64,000 nucleotides of DNA from the NCBI GenBank assembly GCA_963675425.1, contig OY776214.1, forward strand, positions 2,728,001 through 2,792,000, given 5' to 3'. A model generated the notes under the pieces. That model worked only from the letters and a program-made list of their open reading frames with translations, ran no database searches and was not told the DNA's origin. The first letter of the stretch is position 1. Each line of letters opens with the position of its first letter. Source of the stretch: Sporobacter sp963675425. Lineage in GTDB: Bacteria; Bacillota; Clostridia; Oscillospirales; Oscillospiraceae. Of this stretch, positions 8,122-16,282 are shown in pieces. Both the position numbers and the translations under genes were made by a program.

Positions 8122-8697
8122 TTACCCGGCGGATGTTTCCGTGCTGTCCTCATCTGCCTGCGGCAGAGCGTCCCGGCTGCGTTTCATCAGAAGTTCATAG
8201 GTGAGGGCAACGCCGATGGCCGTGAACACGACGGGAAAGACGTTGGCCGAGGAGAGAAACGGGGAAGACAGGATACCGCTTTTTCCAATCATCCCGATTG
8301 TGACGAGCGGCAGGTTTAAAATAAACATTTTAAACCGAAGCACATCGACGGTTGCCAGCACGGACAAGGCTGTCAGATACAGGCCCAGAAGCGAAAAGAT
8401 AAGGGTTAAGACAAAGCCGCGCCGGCCGTCGTAACCTCTGAACAACCGGATGCCGTAGTAAATAAACAGCGGTACGAATACGTACAGCGGTGTGAAGACG
8501 CCGCCGAAAACAAGCGCCCAGATTGAAGCCGGCAGCGTGCCGGCAAGCATACCGATAAACGCGCCGACGACGCTGATTGGCCAGTGCGCTTCGTGATTGC
8601 CGGCCAGTGCCGCCGCCGACATATCCGGTACGGCAGACGCGTCCTGAGGGGTTGCTTCAGTTATTTGATCCTTCTTTAAATCGTTCTCTTTTGCCAT
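8122..8697 (-). CDS. Hypothetical membrane protein with four predicted helices
   Basis: 191 residues. A polar Ala/Asp-rich head of about 38 residues precedes four hydrophobic segments (roughly 41-60, 66-84, 93-115 and 125-170 split by a short turn); the tail is acidic. I recognise no family. The ATG at 8697 has AAAGG upstream. It sits 40 bases downstream of murC on the same strand and has its own terminator, so it is probably the last gene of a murC transcript. No function can be given. Confidence 0.7.
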   Translation of the reverse strand: MAKENDLKKDQITEATPQDASAVPDMSAAALAGNHEAHWPISVVGAFIGMLAGTLPASIWALVFGGVFTPLYVFVPLFIYYGIRLFRGYDGRRGFVLTLIFSLLGLYLTALSVLATVDVLRFKMFILNLPLVTIGMIGKSGILSSPFLSSANVFPVVFTAIGVALTYELLMKRSRDALPQADEDSTETSAG

Positions 8698-8737
8698 GAA
8701 CCCACACGGCCTTTCTTTATATCAGCGGAATAACAGA

Positions 8738-10141
8738 CTAAACGACGTTGGCCTGCTCCGATTCCGGCTCGGCGATAAGCTTCTCTCCGACCTTATAAAT
8801 GTCGCCCGCCCCAACCGTCAAAATAAGGTCGCCCTCGGCCGCAATGCTCCGGATCCGGCGCACCATGTCCCCAAACGTTGGGCAGTAAACGGCAGTTGCG
8901 ACCCTTTCGGCCAAATCCTTTGAAGAAATACCGACCGTGTTTTTTTCGCGGGCGGCGTAGATTTCAGCCAAGAATACAAGGTCAGGACGGGAAAGCTCCG
9001 TTAAAAAATCGTCAAACAGCGCTTTCGTGCGCGTATAGGTATGCGGCTGGAAGGCTAGAAGGATACGTTGATAGCCCAAGCCGCCCGCCATGTCCAGCAG
9101 GTTTTTAAGTTCGGACGGATGGTGGGCATAATCGTCATAGACGCACGCACCGTTGACGGTGCCCTTATACTCAAAGCGCCGCCCGGCGCCCGTAAAGTCC
9201 GAAAAGCCCTCTGCAATGGCATTCGCTGGGATCCCGAGGGCAATAGCGGCCGCGGTTGCCGCCAGCGCGTTCATGATGTTATGGTGTCCCGGTACATTCA
9301 GATTCAGATGGCAATACAGCTCGCCGTTATATAAAACGTCGAGTGAGGAAGTGCGGCCGACTGTAACGATGTTCACGGCGCGGACACTCGCGCCTTCATC
9401 AAAGCCGAATGTCAGCAGCTCACGCCCCAAAGGGGCCAGAGCGTCCATCGTATTTTTGTCGTCGGCGTTGCAGACGATCGCACCGTCCGCCGGGGCCAGG
9501 GCGGCGAACGTCCTGAAAGACGCTTTGACATCGTCCAGACTCTTGAAAAAGTCAATATGGTCCATATCAACGTTTAAAATAACGGCGACTGTGGGGAAAA
9601 AGCAGTGATAGGAGTTGTAATACTCACACGCTTCCAGGACGATCACATCGCCGCTGCCAACGTGGTAGCCGCTGTTGAGCTTCGGGAGTGTCCCGCCAAT
9701 CATGACGGTCGGGTCCTTGCCGGCGGCCAGGAGAATATGCGTTACCATCGAGGTTGTCGTCGTCTTGCCGTGTGTACCGGCCACGCAAACGGCGTCCTTA
9801 TAGCCGCGCATGATGTAGCCCCATGCTTCGGCCCGTTCAAATATGGGCAGGCCGGCCTGTCGCGCCGCGGCAATCTCGACGTTGTCCTCCCGGGCTGCCG
9901 CCGTGCGGATCAGAAAGTCTGCGCCGGCGATATTCTCGGCTTTGTGGCTGCCGGTTTTCACTTCAATACCGAGGCTGCGCAGATGATGTACGGTTTGGCT
10001 GTCATTGATGTCGGAACCGCTGATTGCCACGCCCATATTGCAGAGCACTTCGGCCAGCGGCGACATGGATACGCCGCCGATTCCGACGAGGTGGCCTTTA
10101 CAGCCGGACTGTATGCAGGATTCCAGATCAGAAATACTCAT
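8738..10141 (-). CDS. murC: UDP-N-acetylmuramate--L-alanine ligase
   Basis: 467 residues, the usual length. MurC adds L-Ala to UDP-MurNAc with ATP, the first peptide step of peptidoglycan synthesis in the cytoplasm. Visible marks are the N-terminal GIGGVSMSPLAEVL nucleotide loop, the ATP loop AGTHGKTTTTSMV, DMDHIDFF and DDYAHHPSE, and the C-terminal LTVGAGDIYK. I use the ATG at 10141, preceded by GTGAGG; an in-frame start 33 bases upstream has no binding site. A promoter candidate lies about 250 bases upstream, leaving a long leader. It is transcribed away from cca. Confidence 0.95.
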   Translation of the reverse strand: MSISDLESCIQSGCKGHLVGIGGVSMSPLAEVLCNMGVAISGSDINDSQTVHHLRSLGIEVKTGSHKAENIAGADFLIRTAAAREDNVEIAAARQAGLPIFERAEAWGYIMRGYKDAVCVAGTHGKTTTTSMVTHILLAAGKDPTVMIGGTLPKLNSGYHVGSGDVIVLEACEYYNSYHCFFPTVAVILNVDMDHIDFFKSLDDVKASFRTFAALAPADGAIVCNADDKNTMDALAPLGRELLTFGFDEGASVRAVNIVTVGRTSSLDVLYNGELYCHLNLNVPGHHNIMNALAATAAAIALGIPANAIAEGFSDFTGAGRRFEYKGTVNGACVYDDYAHHPSELKNLLDMAGGLGYQRILLAFQPHTYTRTKALFDDFLTELSRPDLVFLAEIYAAREKNTVGISSKDLAERVATAVYCPTFGDMVRRIRSIAAEGDLILTVGAGDIYKVGEKLIAEPESEQANVV

Positions 10142-10370
10142 AAAAACCTCACATGACATGCGCAAAGCACACAAATTTACTGAGATATTCCTCGCGGGGG
10201 AGGTAGCGGACGTCCGTTAAAATGCTGTTATAATCAGGCGGAGAGCCAGGGACGTCTGTGTCTGTGTGTGATGTTTCAAATCGCCGCGCGTAAAGCGGAT
10301 GCTTTCCCGTCCGGCCAGGCTCGATTAACTGACGTAAGCCAGGAAAGCCGGTTTGTAGAAAACAAGACGA

Positions 10371-10399
10371 TTGTTTTTGCGCTGTCAAATGATTATAAT
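10371..10399 (+). promoter_or_regulatory. Candidate cca promoter
   Basis: TTGTTT (10371-10376), a 17-base spacer and a consensus TATAAT (10394-10399). The -35 is weak. Confidence 0.5.
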
Positions 10400-10420
10400 A
10401 CTTGCAGGATATTTTTACAA
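10392..10420 (-). promoter_or_regulatory. Candidate murC promoter
   Basis: Minus strand: TTGTAA (10420-10415), 17-base spacer, TATAAT (10397-10392). Its -10 overlaps the opposite-strand cca -10. Confidence 0.5.
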
Positions 10421-10508
10421 GAGTGTTTATTTCGCTGTTTCTGTCATATTCGGGGGTTTTAGCCCGATACGGGCGCCGGATACGGCTGGACGAAGGAAGG
10501 TGTTTAAA

Positions 10509-11696
10509 TTGAGCCGTGTGCCGGACTATATTTCCGGAATATTGAGGACACTGGAGACGGCCGGATTCCGGGCTTTGCTTGTCGGCGGCTGCCTGCGGGA
10601 CATGCTCCTTGACCGCCCCGTACACGATTGGGATATCGCCACGTCCGCGCGCTCGCATGACATTATCAGCCAGTTCCCGAAAACCGTCAGGACGGGGGAG
10701 CGGTTTGGCACTGTTATGGTCGTTACCAGCGAGGGGACAGCGGAGGTAACAACGTTCCGAAGCGACGGGACTTACAGCGATGGGCGGCGTCCCGACAGCG
10801 TGGCGTTTGTGAGCGACCTTTATGAAGACCTCAAACGGCGGGATTTCACGATCAACGCGATGGCGATGGGTGAAGACGGGGCGCTGGTCGACCCATACGG
10901 CGGTCGGGAGGACTTGGAGCGCCAGGTAATTCGATGCGTCGGGGATCCGGCGGCACGTTTTTCCGAGGATGCCTTGCGGATGTTCCGTGCGCTGCGGTTT
11001 TCCGCACAGCTCGGTTTCGAGATTGACGCGGATACGATGGCGGCTATTGAGAAATGCGCGGGTCTTTGCGCGGCGCTTTCCGCCGAGCGCGTCCGCGATG
11101 AAACAGAGAAAATTCTTTTGTCGGAAAGGCCGGAACGCGCCGGAACGGCACTGTCGCTGGAGCTTTATCAGGGGCGGATTAAGGATGGGGCTCTCACGGA
11201 TGGAAAGCTCCGGCGGCTTGCGGCGCTGCCGAGAGAAGCCGGGCTTCGGTGGTGCGCGTTTTGCGCGCTTCTGTTCGCGGAAAACCTGATTCATTCACCA
11301 TCTGATTTTCTTAGGGAAATCCGTCTGGATACAAAAACCGTCCGAGACGGCGCGGACGGTGTGAAAGCGGCGCAAGAACCGCTGCCGGAAAGCTGGGCTG
11401 ATATAAAACGTCTGTTGGCCGAGCAGGGGATACAGGCGGTCCGATGTGCTGCCGCCGCTGAAAAAGCACTCCGGGATACGAACGCTCTGGAAACAGTGTC
11501 AGACGTGCTGGAAAGCGGCGAATGCTTTTCTGTCCGGCAACTGGCCATAACCGGCGACGATTTAACTGAATGCGGATTCAAAAAGGGAATATTACTTGGG
11601 AACACACTCAAAGCGCTTTTAGCATATGTCATTGAAAATCCCCAGGATAACAGAAGGGAGCTGCTGATTGAATTGGCACAAAAAATCAGACTTTGA
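10509..11696 (+). CDS. cca: CCA-adding tRNA nucleotidyltransferase (class II)
   Basis: 395 residues counted from TTG at 10509, which follows AAGGAAGG at eight bases; a GTG at 10500 overlaps the binding site and is less likely. Class II nucleotidyltransferase marks: LLVGGCLRDMLLDRP with DWD (metal-binding DxD), VTTFRSD, RRDFTINAMA and the RFSEDALRMFRALRF block. The enzyme builds or repairs the 3' CCA of tRNAs from CTP and ATP. The C-terminal half is divergent and lacks an obvious HD phosphohydrolase motif, as in Firmicute enzymes. It stands alone, divergent from murC. Confidence 0.92.
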   Translation: MSRVPDYISGILRTLETAGFRALLVGGCLRDMLLDRPVHDWDIATSARSHDIISQFPKTVRTGERFGTVMVVTSEGTAEVTTFRSDGTYSDGRRPDSVAFVSDLYEDLKRRDFTINAMAMGEDGALVDPYGGREDLERQVIRCVGDPAARFSEDALRMFRALRFSAQLGFEIDADTMAAIEKCAGLCAALSAERVRDETEKILLSERPERAGTALSLELYQGRIKDGALTDGKLRRLAALPREAGLRWCAFCALLFAENLIHSPSDFLREIRLDTKTVRDGADGVKAAQEPLPESWADIKRLLAEQGIQAVRCAAAAEKALRDTNALETVSDVLESGECFSVRQLAITGDDLTECGFKKGILLGNTLKALLAYVIENPQDNRRELLIELAQKIRL

Positions 11697-11752
11697 CCGC
11701 GCGGTCCGCTCCATAATACTATTGTATTAAGATTTCTGAAAGAGGCGATAAG

Positions 11753-12697
11753 ATGGAAAAAAGGGTACATGCTGACCTTCACGGCTTGCTTTCAATGATG
11801 CCGCAGGAGAATTTCAGTAAAGAGGCGCTGTCGGAAATACGCAAGGCGTCAAGCGTATCATTTGGGCGTGTAGTGCCGCAGGACGCCAGCGTCATGGTTC
11901 GTGACGAATGGATACCGGGTCCGGAAGGCGCGCCGAAGGTGCGCGTCCGACTCTATGCGCCTGGCGGCAGCGCGGAGGACCGGCCGGGTATTCTCTACCT
12001 ACATGGCGGCGGTTATATACTCGGGTCACCTGAGATGTGCGACGGCGTCTGCTGCAAGCTGGCGGGTGAAATCGGCAGCATTGTGGTGTCCGTGGACTAC
12101 AGGCTTGCGCCGGATCACCCTTATCCGGCCCCGCTGGAGGACTGCTACGCCGCTCTCAAATGGTTTACATCCAGCGCACCCAAGCTGGGGGTCGACGCCG
12201 GGCGTATCGCCGTCACCGGCGCGAGCGCCGGCGGCGGGCTGACAGCCGCGCTGGCTCTTTTGGCAAGGGATCGGGGCGGACCGGACATTGTGTTCCAGGC
12301 ACCGCTGTGCCCGATGCTTGATGACCGGAATATCACGCCGTCAAGCCATGAATTCACCGACAAGCGGCTTTGGAACCGGTCGAAAAATCTTTTTGGCTGG
12401 GAGATGTATCTGGGAGAATTATACGGAGGTGACATCCCGCCGTACGCGGCTGCGGCCCGCGCGGCGGATTTATCGGGTCTTCCGCCGACGTACACCTATG
12501 TGGGCGAGTTGGACCTCTTCCGCGACGAAACGACTGAATACGTCACCCGGCTTCTGCAGGTCGGCGTACCGACAGAATTTCATATTTATCCCGGCTGCTT
12601 TCACGCGTTTGACCTGTTTACGGAGGTGGCCGCCATCAGCCGGCGTGCCGAGGAGGAATACCTGCTCGTGATGAAAAATGCCCTGATGAAAAAATGA
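11753..12697 (+). CDS. Alpha/beta hydrolase, hormone-sensitive-lipase type esterase
   Basis: 314 residues with the full HSL-family set: oxyanion HGGG (84-87), nucleophile Ser158 in GASAGG, Asp254 in GELDLFRDE and His284 in YPGCFHAFD. The YRLAPDHPYPAPLED block between them is typical. Such enzymes hydrolyse short acyl esters; the substrate is not deducible. No signal peptide, so cytoplasmic. The ATG at 11753 follows AAAGAGGCG. It lies 56 bases after cca on the same strand and might be co-transcribed, without functional link. Confidence 0.9.
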   Translation: MEKRVHADLHGLLSMMPQENFSKEALSEIRKASSVSFGRVVPQDASVMVRDEWIPGPEGAPKVRVRLYAPGGSAEDRPGILYLHGGGYILGSPEMCDGVCCKLAGEIGSIVVSVDYRLAPDHPYPAPLEDCYAALKWFTSSAPKLGVDAGRIAVTGASAGGGLTAALALLARDRGGPDIVFQAPLCPMLDDRNITPSSHEFTDKRLWNRSKNLFGWEMYLGELYGGDIPPYAAAARAADLSGLPPTYTYVGELDLFRDETTEYVTRLLQVGVPTEFHIYPGCFHAFDLFTEVAAISRRAEEEYLLVMKNALMKK

Positions 12698-12802
12698 TTT
12701 TACTATTCCGGAAATGGTTTCTGAAATGGTCATCGTTAGAAATATAAGGCCTGCCCCCGTAGAAACGAATACCTGTAAACGCATATGGATGGGGTAAATC
12801 CA

Positions 12803-12874
12803 GTAGGGGCAAATTCCATATCTGTCCGTTGTATAAGAAGCGCCAAACAGGGCGGATCTGGAATCCGCCCCTAC
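12803..12874. repeat. Inverted-repeat pair, small dispersed element
   Basis: Two 25-base arms (12803-12827 and the complement of 12850-12874), both beginning GTAGGGGC, agree at 20 of 25 positions. The right arm also folds on itself (GGGCGGAT / ATCCGCCC). The 23 bases between the arms include a 21-mer that recurs near 49.5 kb. Confidence 0.55.
12831..12851 (+). repeat. Dispersed 21-base repeat, copy 1
   Basis: GTATAAGAAGCGCCAAACAG plus one more G; it differs at one position from 49542-49562. Both copies are intergenic and on the same strand. Confidence 0.6.
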
Positions 12875-12880
12875 ACATAA

Positions 12881-12910
12881 AAAACAGCCTTTCGGAAGAA
12901 AGGCTGTTTT
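12881..12910. terminator. Bidirectional terminator (infC operon and esterase)
   Basis: Perfect 13-base stem AAAACAGCCTTTC / GAAAGGCTGTTTT with a GGAA loop and T runs on both sides, 11 bases after the rplT stop on the minus strand. Confidence 0.88.
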
Positions 12911-12921
12911 TGTCTGTTTTA

Positions 12922-13281
12922 TTAAGCGCTGATAGCTGTTTTTGCCGTCGTGCACAGTGCGGAGAAGGCCTCGGGCTCATGGATAGCCATCTCGGAGAGC
13001 ATCTTGCGGTTCATCTCGATACCGGAAAGCTTCAGGCCGTGCATAAAGCGAGAATAGTTCATGCCGTTCGCTTTGCAGCCTGCACTAATACGTGTGATCC
13101 AAAGCTGACGATAATCTCTCTTTTTGCGTTTGCGGCCGACATACGCGTAGGTAAGCGATTTCATGACGGCCTGATTGGCCATCTTATAGTGGGTGGACTT
13201 GGCGCCCCAGTAGCCCTTAGCGAGCTTTAAAATTTTACCTCTTCTTTTGCGCGTAGCTTTCGCGCCTTTAACTCTAGCCAT
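12922..13281 (-). CDS. rplT: Ribosomal protein L20
   Basis: 119 residues, standard length. Basic N-terminal extension (MARVKGAKATRKRRGKILKLAKGYWG) and the LWITRISAG and GLKLSGIEMNRKMLSEMA blocks are diagnostic. L20 is a primary 23S rRNA binder needed early in large-subunit assembly. In Firmicutes it also represses its own operon by binding the infC leader; a leader with an attenuator is present here. Start ATG at 13281 with AAGGAGG. It is the last gene of infC-rpmI-rplT, 12 bases after rpmI. Confidence 0.97.
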   Translation of the reverse strand: MARVKGAKATRKRRGKILKLAKGYWGAKSTHYKMANQAVMKSLTYAYVGRKRKKRDYRQLWITRISAGCKANGMNYSRFMHGLKLSGIEMNRKMLSEMAIHEPEAFSALCTTAKTAISA

Positions 13282-13293
13282 GGTGGTACCTCC

Positions 13294-13491
13294 TTATTTA
13301 TACAGGATCATGCGCTTGATAGCCGCTTCGTTCGTTGTATCGGCGTAAGTCCCTTTTCGGAGGCCTCTCTTGCGCTTCGTTGATTTTTTATTGAGAATAT
13401 GGCTTTTATTAGCATGCGCGCGTTTAACTTTGCCGGACTTTGTGAGATTAAATCTCTTTTTAGCCCCGCTGTGCGTCTTGATCTTAGGCAT
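13294..13491 (-). CDS. rpmI: Ribosomal protein L35
   Basis: 65 residues, very basic. MPKIKTHSGAKKRFNLT and the KSTKRKRGLRK block identify L35. Start ATG at 13491, preceded by AAGGAGA. Middle gene of the infC-rpmI-rplT operon; it lies 41 bases after infC. Confidence 0.97.
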   Translation of the reverse strand: MPKIKTHSGAKKRFNLTKSGKVKRAHANKSHILNKKSTKRKRGLRKGTYADTTNEAAIKRMILYK

Positions 13492-13532
13492 TACTAGGGT
13501 CTCCTTCCAATTGTTACGTTATCGTCAAATAA

Positions 13533-14051
13533 TCACTTGGCTCTGGGTGACAGAAACATCGTCATAAATCGCCCTTCAAGTTTCGGGTTTTTGTCAACAG
13601 TTGCAACCTCGGAACATTCTTCGGCAAATTTTTTGAGGAGGTCCTGTCCGATGTTGGTGTGGGCCATTTGGCGGCCGCGGAACCGGACGGTCACCTTAAG
13701 ACGATCGCCTTCTTTTAAGAACTTCTGACCGTTTCTGAGCTTGACGTTGAAATCGTTGACGTCGATGCCAGGAGACATGCGAATCTCTTTGACCTCAACG
13801 ATATGCTGCTTTTTCTTGGCTTCCTTGTCTCTTTTGGCCTGCTCAAAACGGTACTTCCCGTAGTCCATAATTTTGCAGACGGGCGGCTTGGATTGCGGCG
13901 CGATCTTTACAAGGTCCAGCTCCCGATCGTAAGCGATCTGAAGCGCCTCGCTCGAGGGCATGATGCCAAGCTGCTCGCCGTCATCACCGATCAGACGAAC
14001 CTCATTGTCCCGAATGTCTTCGTTTATCTGATAAGACGAATTGCTGATAAT
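13533..14051 (-). CDS. infC: Translation initiation factor IF-3, apparent AUU start
   Basis: 172 residues when read from ATT at 14051. Marks: YQINEDIRDNEVRLIG at the N-terminus, YGKYRFEQAKRDKEAKKKQ in the linker, and RFRGRQMAHTNIG in the C-terminal domain. IF-3 prevents premature subunit joining and proofreads initiation. No ATG, GTG or TTG lies in frame near the true N-terminus, but AGGAGG ends six bases before ATT, giving M-I-S-N-S-S-Y, the normal family start. An AUU start is the known device by which IF-3 controls its own synthesis in enterobacteria. A longer open frame upstream to 14243 overlaps the leader and is not protein-like. Confidence 0.93.
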   Translation of the reverse strand: MISNSSYQINEDIRDNEVRLIGDDGEQLGIMPSSEALQIAYDRELDLVKIAPQSKPPVCKIMDYGKYRFEQAKRDKEAKKKQHIVEVKEIRMSPGIDVNDFNVKLRNGQKFLKEGDRLKVTVRFRGRQMAHTNIGQDLLKKFAEECSEVATVDKNPKLEGRFMTMFLSPRAK

Positions 14052-14054
14052 TAA

Positions 14055-14215
14055 GCACCTCCTGTTATAATAACCCGAAAAAATACAAAAGCGGATGCTG
14101 AGCATCCGCGTACAATGACATAACAAACCGGCCTCGGCCGGAACGTTTTTCATGTTGACCACGGCGCGCTGTGCGGCCGGGTGAGGACGGGGATGCCGTT
14201 CTGCTTTATTTTGAC
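14055..14215 (-). promoter_or_regulatory. Leader of the infC-rpmI-rplT operon, candidate L20 autoregulatory region
   Basis: About 160 bases between the predicted transcription start and the IF-3 start. It holds a CCGGCC/GGCCGG helix (near 14126-14139) and then a terminator-like hairpin at 14091-14109. Position and order match the L20 leader of Firmicutes, in which excess L20 favours the terminator. I did not fold it by computer, and the L20-binding core is not verified. Confidence 0.55.
14078..14109 (-). terminator. Leader terminator before infC
   Basis: Minus strand stem GCGGATGC / GCATCCGC with a three-base loop, followed by TTTTGTATTTTTT, ending about 27 bases before the IF-3 start. An attenuator rather than an operon end. 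Confidence 0.7.
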
Positions 14216-14221
14216 TAACAA

Positions 14222-14250
14222 AGTTTATCAGGGCAAGCGACATTTGTCAA
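14222..14250 (-). promoter_or_regulatory. Promoter of infC-rpmI-rplT
   Basis: Minus strand: perfect TTGACA (14250-14245), 17-base spacer, TAAACT (14227-14222). Confidence 0.8.
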
Positions 14251-14547
14251 CCTATTTTTTAAAGACCGGAATACCGGCGTGCCATTTTTATTTGTCTTTA
14301 GTATGGTTCATGATATGTAACCGTTTGCCGCTTCGCCAGCGGGAACGAGAGAAATATGCCATTTCTTAAAAAAGGGAAACCATTTAAACATAAAATGTGA
14401 CGGATTGCAAAAGCGGATTTGAAAAGATTTTAGCCAGCGCTATTAATAAAACAGAATGACCGTGTCGGCGGCATAAAACTGGCACGCCCGGAAACTCTAA
14501 GGATATTATCGCGTGATATAACGGAAGATGAACGGGAGCGGGTATGA

Positions 14548-14961
14548 ATGTCCGACACAACAAGAAAAATACCGGCAGGTCTTAAATATGCCGCCGTTTT
14601 TACGGCGGGCGGGCTTGTATACGCGGCACTTGAACTGGTCGCAAGAGGCCATACGCATTGGTCAATGATCATTGCCGGTGGGATATGCGCCCTGTTTTTA
14701 TATTTGATTGCCGTAAAAAGCCGGGAAAAGATCTGGAAAAAATGGATTATGGGCGGGGCCATCATCACGACAGTGGAATTTCTGGCCGGTATTGCCGTCA
14801 ACATTTTGCTTGGCTGGGATGTCTGGAGCTACACGGAAAGATGGGCAAATTTGTATGGACAGATATGTGTGTCATTTGCGCTTATCTGGACGATCTTGTC
14901 CATCCCAGGGATTTATCTGATGCGGCTTGTCGGCCGACGTGTTTTTAAAGACGGTCAATAA
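14548..14961 (+). CDS. Putative ABC-transporter-type membrane protein (CmpB-like)
   Basis: 137 residues with four hydrophobic segments (about 13-28, 40-56, 65-86, 103-126). The pattern Y-ALE-RG-THWSM, then EF-AGI-VN--LGWDVWSY and NLYGQIC resembles the CmpB-like family (PF06541 as I recall), annotated as putative type IV ABC permeases but with no proven transport role. ATG at 14548 has GGGAG at nine bases. It stands alone without an ATP-binding partner. Function unknown. Confidence 0.75.
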   Translation: MSDTTRKIPAGLKYAAVFTAGGLVYAALELVARGHTHWSMIIAGGICALFLYLIAVKSREKIWKKWIMGGAIITTVEFLAGIAVNILLGWDVWSYTERWANLYGQICVSFALIWTILSIPGIYLMRLVGRRVFKDGQ

Positions 14962-15043
14962 GAAAACAACGGATGTCGCGGCCGAAGATCGGCCGTCCTA
15001 TGTGCTCAGACGCCGCTGATACATTTTGTGGAGGTTTTCATCT

Positions 15044-15526
15044 GTGGAAATGACGGTTATTGATCCGGGTTCGGAGGATTTGGCAGGCAAAATTGCCGCG
15101 GGCTGCGCGGCCGACGGCCTGACGGCGGCCGATATCAGCATCCGCCGCGTTGCGTCTGCGAATGAAGTTGATCAGGCGCCGGACCTCGTGGTTCTCGCGC
15201 CGGAAACGGACTTTACTGCCGGCCGGCGTGCCCAGCAGCCAGCCGCGTGCGGGATTCTGCTTTTGCCGGGCGATGCCGATGCTGATGATTTTGACGCCGA
15301 CTGCGTTGTCACTTATGGCATGTCGCCGAAAAATACGCTCACATTGTCTTCAATCGGAGAGGATGCCTGCGTTGTAGCGCTGCAGCGGGAACTTTTAACG
15401 GTCTCAGGTGATATGCTGGAACGGCAGGAATTTAAAGTGAAAAGCGGTATGCGGCCGGAGAGCCTTTTAGCGGTGGCCGGCGCGCTTTTAATTCTGGGCC
15501 GAACGCTCCCGGAAACAAACCCGTAG
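15044..15526 (+). CDS. Hypothetical protein
   Basis: 160 residues from GTG at 15044, nine bases after GGAGG; a TTG at 15026 overlaps that site and is rejected. Soluble, acidic, no membrane segment or signal. The first 90 residues look like a Rossmann-type alpha/beta half (a hydrophobic strand DLVVLAPE, then GILLLPGDAD). The second half contains CVVTYGMSPKNTLTLSSIGED and a C-terminal helix. No catalytic motif stands out and I do not recognise a family. It is 63 bases before the SSB-like gene on the same strand, so they are likely co-transcribed. Confidence 0.65.
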   Translation: MEMTVIDPGSEDLAGKIAAGCAADGLTAADISIRRVASANEVDQAPDLVVLAPETDFTAGRRAQQPAACGILLLPGDADADDFDADCVVTYGMSPKNTLTLSSIGEDACVVALQRELLTVSGDMLERQEFKVKSGMRPESLLAVAGALLILGRTLPETNP

Positions 15527-15589
15527 TCTAACGCGCCGTCTCGGGACATATACTGTCCACAGATAGGTGCGGAAGAGAGGGTGGCAGCT

Positions 15590-16186
15590 TTGGAAGAAAT
15601 GAACAATTATGTTGAATTATGCGGTACGCTTGCCGACAAACCAAAATTTTCGCATGTGGGAGGAAGCGACAACTATTATTCATTTCCGCTTGATATCGAA
15701 CGGCTTTCGGGCTTTGTCGATACCATCAACATCATTGTCCGTGAGGATATGCTTGAACAGCTTGAGGTCGATAACAGCTCCCATGTCGCCATAACGGGCG
15801 AACTGCGTTCGTTTAACAATAAACATGGTGAAGGCAGCCGTCTTGTCATCAGCGTATTAGCCAAGCAGCTGTCGTTATGCGACGACGACGATAAAAACAC
15901 TGTTCTGCTCACCGGCGCGTTGTGCAAGCGGCCCAATTTGCGCAAAACGCCCATGGGACGGCAGATCTGTGATCTCATGCTTGCCGTCAACCGCCGCTAT
16001 GGCCGGTCGGACTACCTGCCGTGTATTGCATGGGGGCGGCTGGCGGAAAACACGGCGGCGTTGGCCGTTGGAGACGCGCTGTCGCTGGAGGGACGGATAC
16101 AAAGCCGCAAATACATAAAATCCATTAACGGCGTGCTGACGGAGCGTACGGCTTTTGAAGTCTCCGTTGTGTCGCTTACGCCGTGA
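15590..16186 (+). CDS. Single-stranded-DNA-binding-like protein with two OB-fold segments
   Basis: 198 residues from TTG at 15590, which is nine bases after AGAGAGG; GTG 15581 and ATG 15599 are alternatives. Residues 1-95 (NNYVELCGTLADKP...VAITGELRS) and 103-195 (NTVLLTGALCKRPNLRKTPMGRQICDLMLAVNR...CIAWGRLAEN) each resemble an SSB/PriB OB fold; the second is the clearer match. There is no acidic DDDIPF tail, so it is not the housekeeping SSB. Such two-domain proteins occur in Clostridia, with an unproven role in DNA binding. Confidence 0.72.
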   Translation: MEEMNNYVELCGTLADKPKFSHVGGSDNYYSFPLDIERLSGFVDTINIIVREDMLEQLEVDNSSHVAITGELRSFNNKHGEGSRLVISVLAKQLSLCDDDDKNTVLLTGALCKRPNLRKTPMGRQICDLMLAVNRRYGRSDYLPCIAWGRLAENTAALAVGDALSLEGRIQSRKYIKSINGVLTERTAFEVSVVSLTP

Positions 16187-16234
16187 AATTTCTGGCCGAT
16201 GGTATTTCCTTAAAAAGATCCGATTAACTATTTT

Positions 16235-16280
16235 AGATATTGAATCACCAGCCATTATAATGACTGGTGATTCAATATCT
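16235..16280. terminator. Long hairpin between convergent genes
   Basis: Perfect 17-base stem (AGATATTGAATCACCAG and its complement) with further pairing inside a 12-base interior. It lies between two convergent genes, 49 bases after one stop and 3 before the other. T runs are poor, so it may work as a bidirectional terminator or only as an mRNA end. Confidence 0.6.
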
Positions 16281-16282
16281 TA

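Larger units (their letters stand above)
10142..10508. other. 367-base divergent murC/cca intergenic region
   Basis: No protein-like frame. It holds two promoter candidates on opposite strands whose -10 boxes share the core ATTATAAT, described separately. The murC side has a leader of about 240 bases with a short TGTGTC-rich run near 10253-10270 and no T-box motif that I can see. Confidence 0.5.

Noticed and set aside
10149..11294. Open frame of 381 codons on the minus strand across cca
   Set aside because: It overlaps the whole first half of a certain gene and the divergent promoter region, and its product has no domain character.
14052..14243. N-terminally extended IF-3 of 236 residues
   Set aside because: The extra residues cover the leader hairpins, are unlike any IF-3, and no binding site precedes them.
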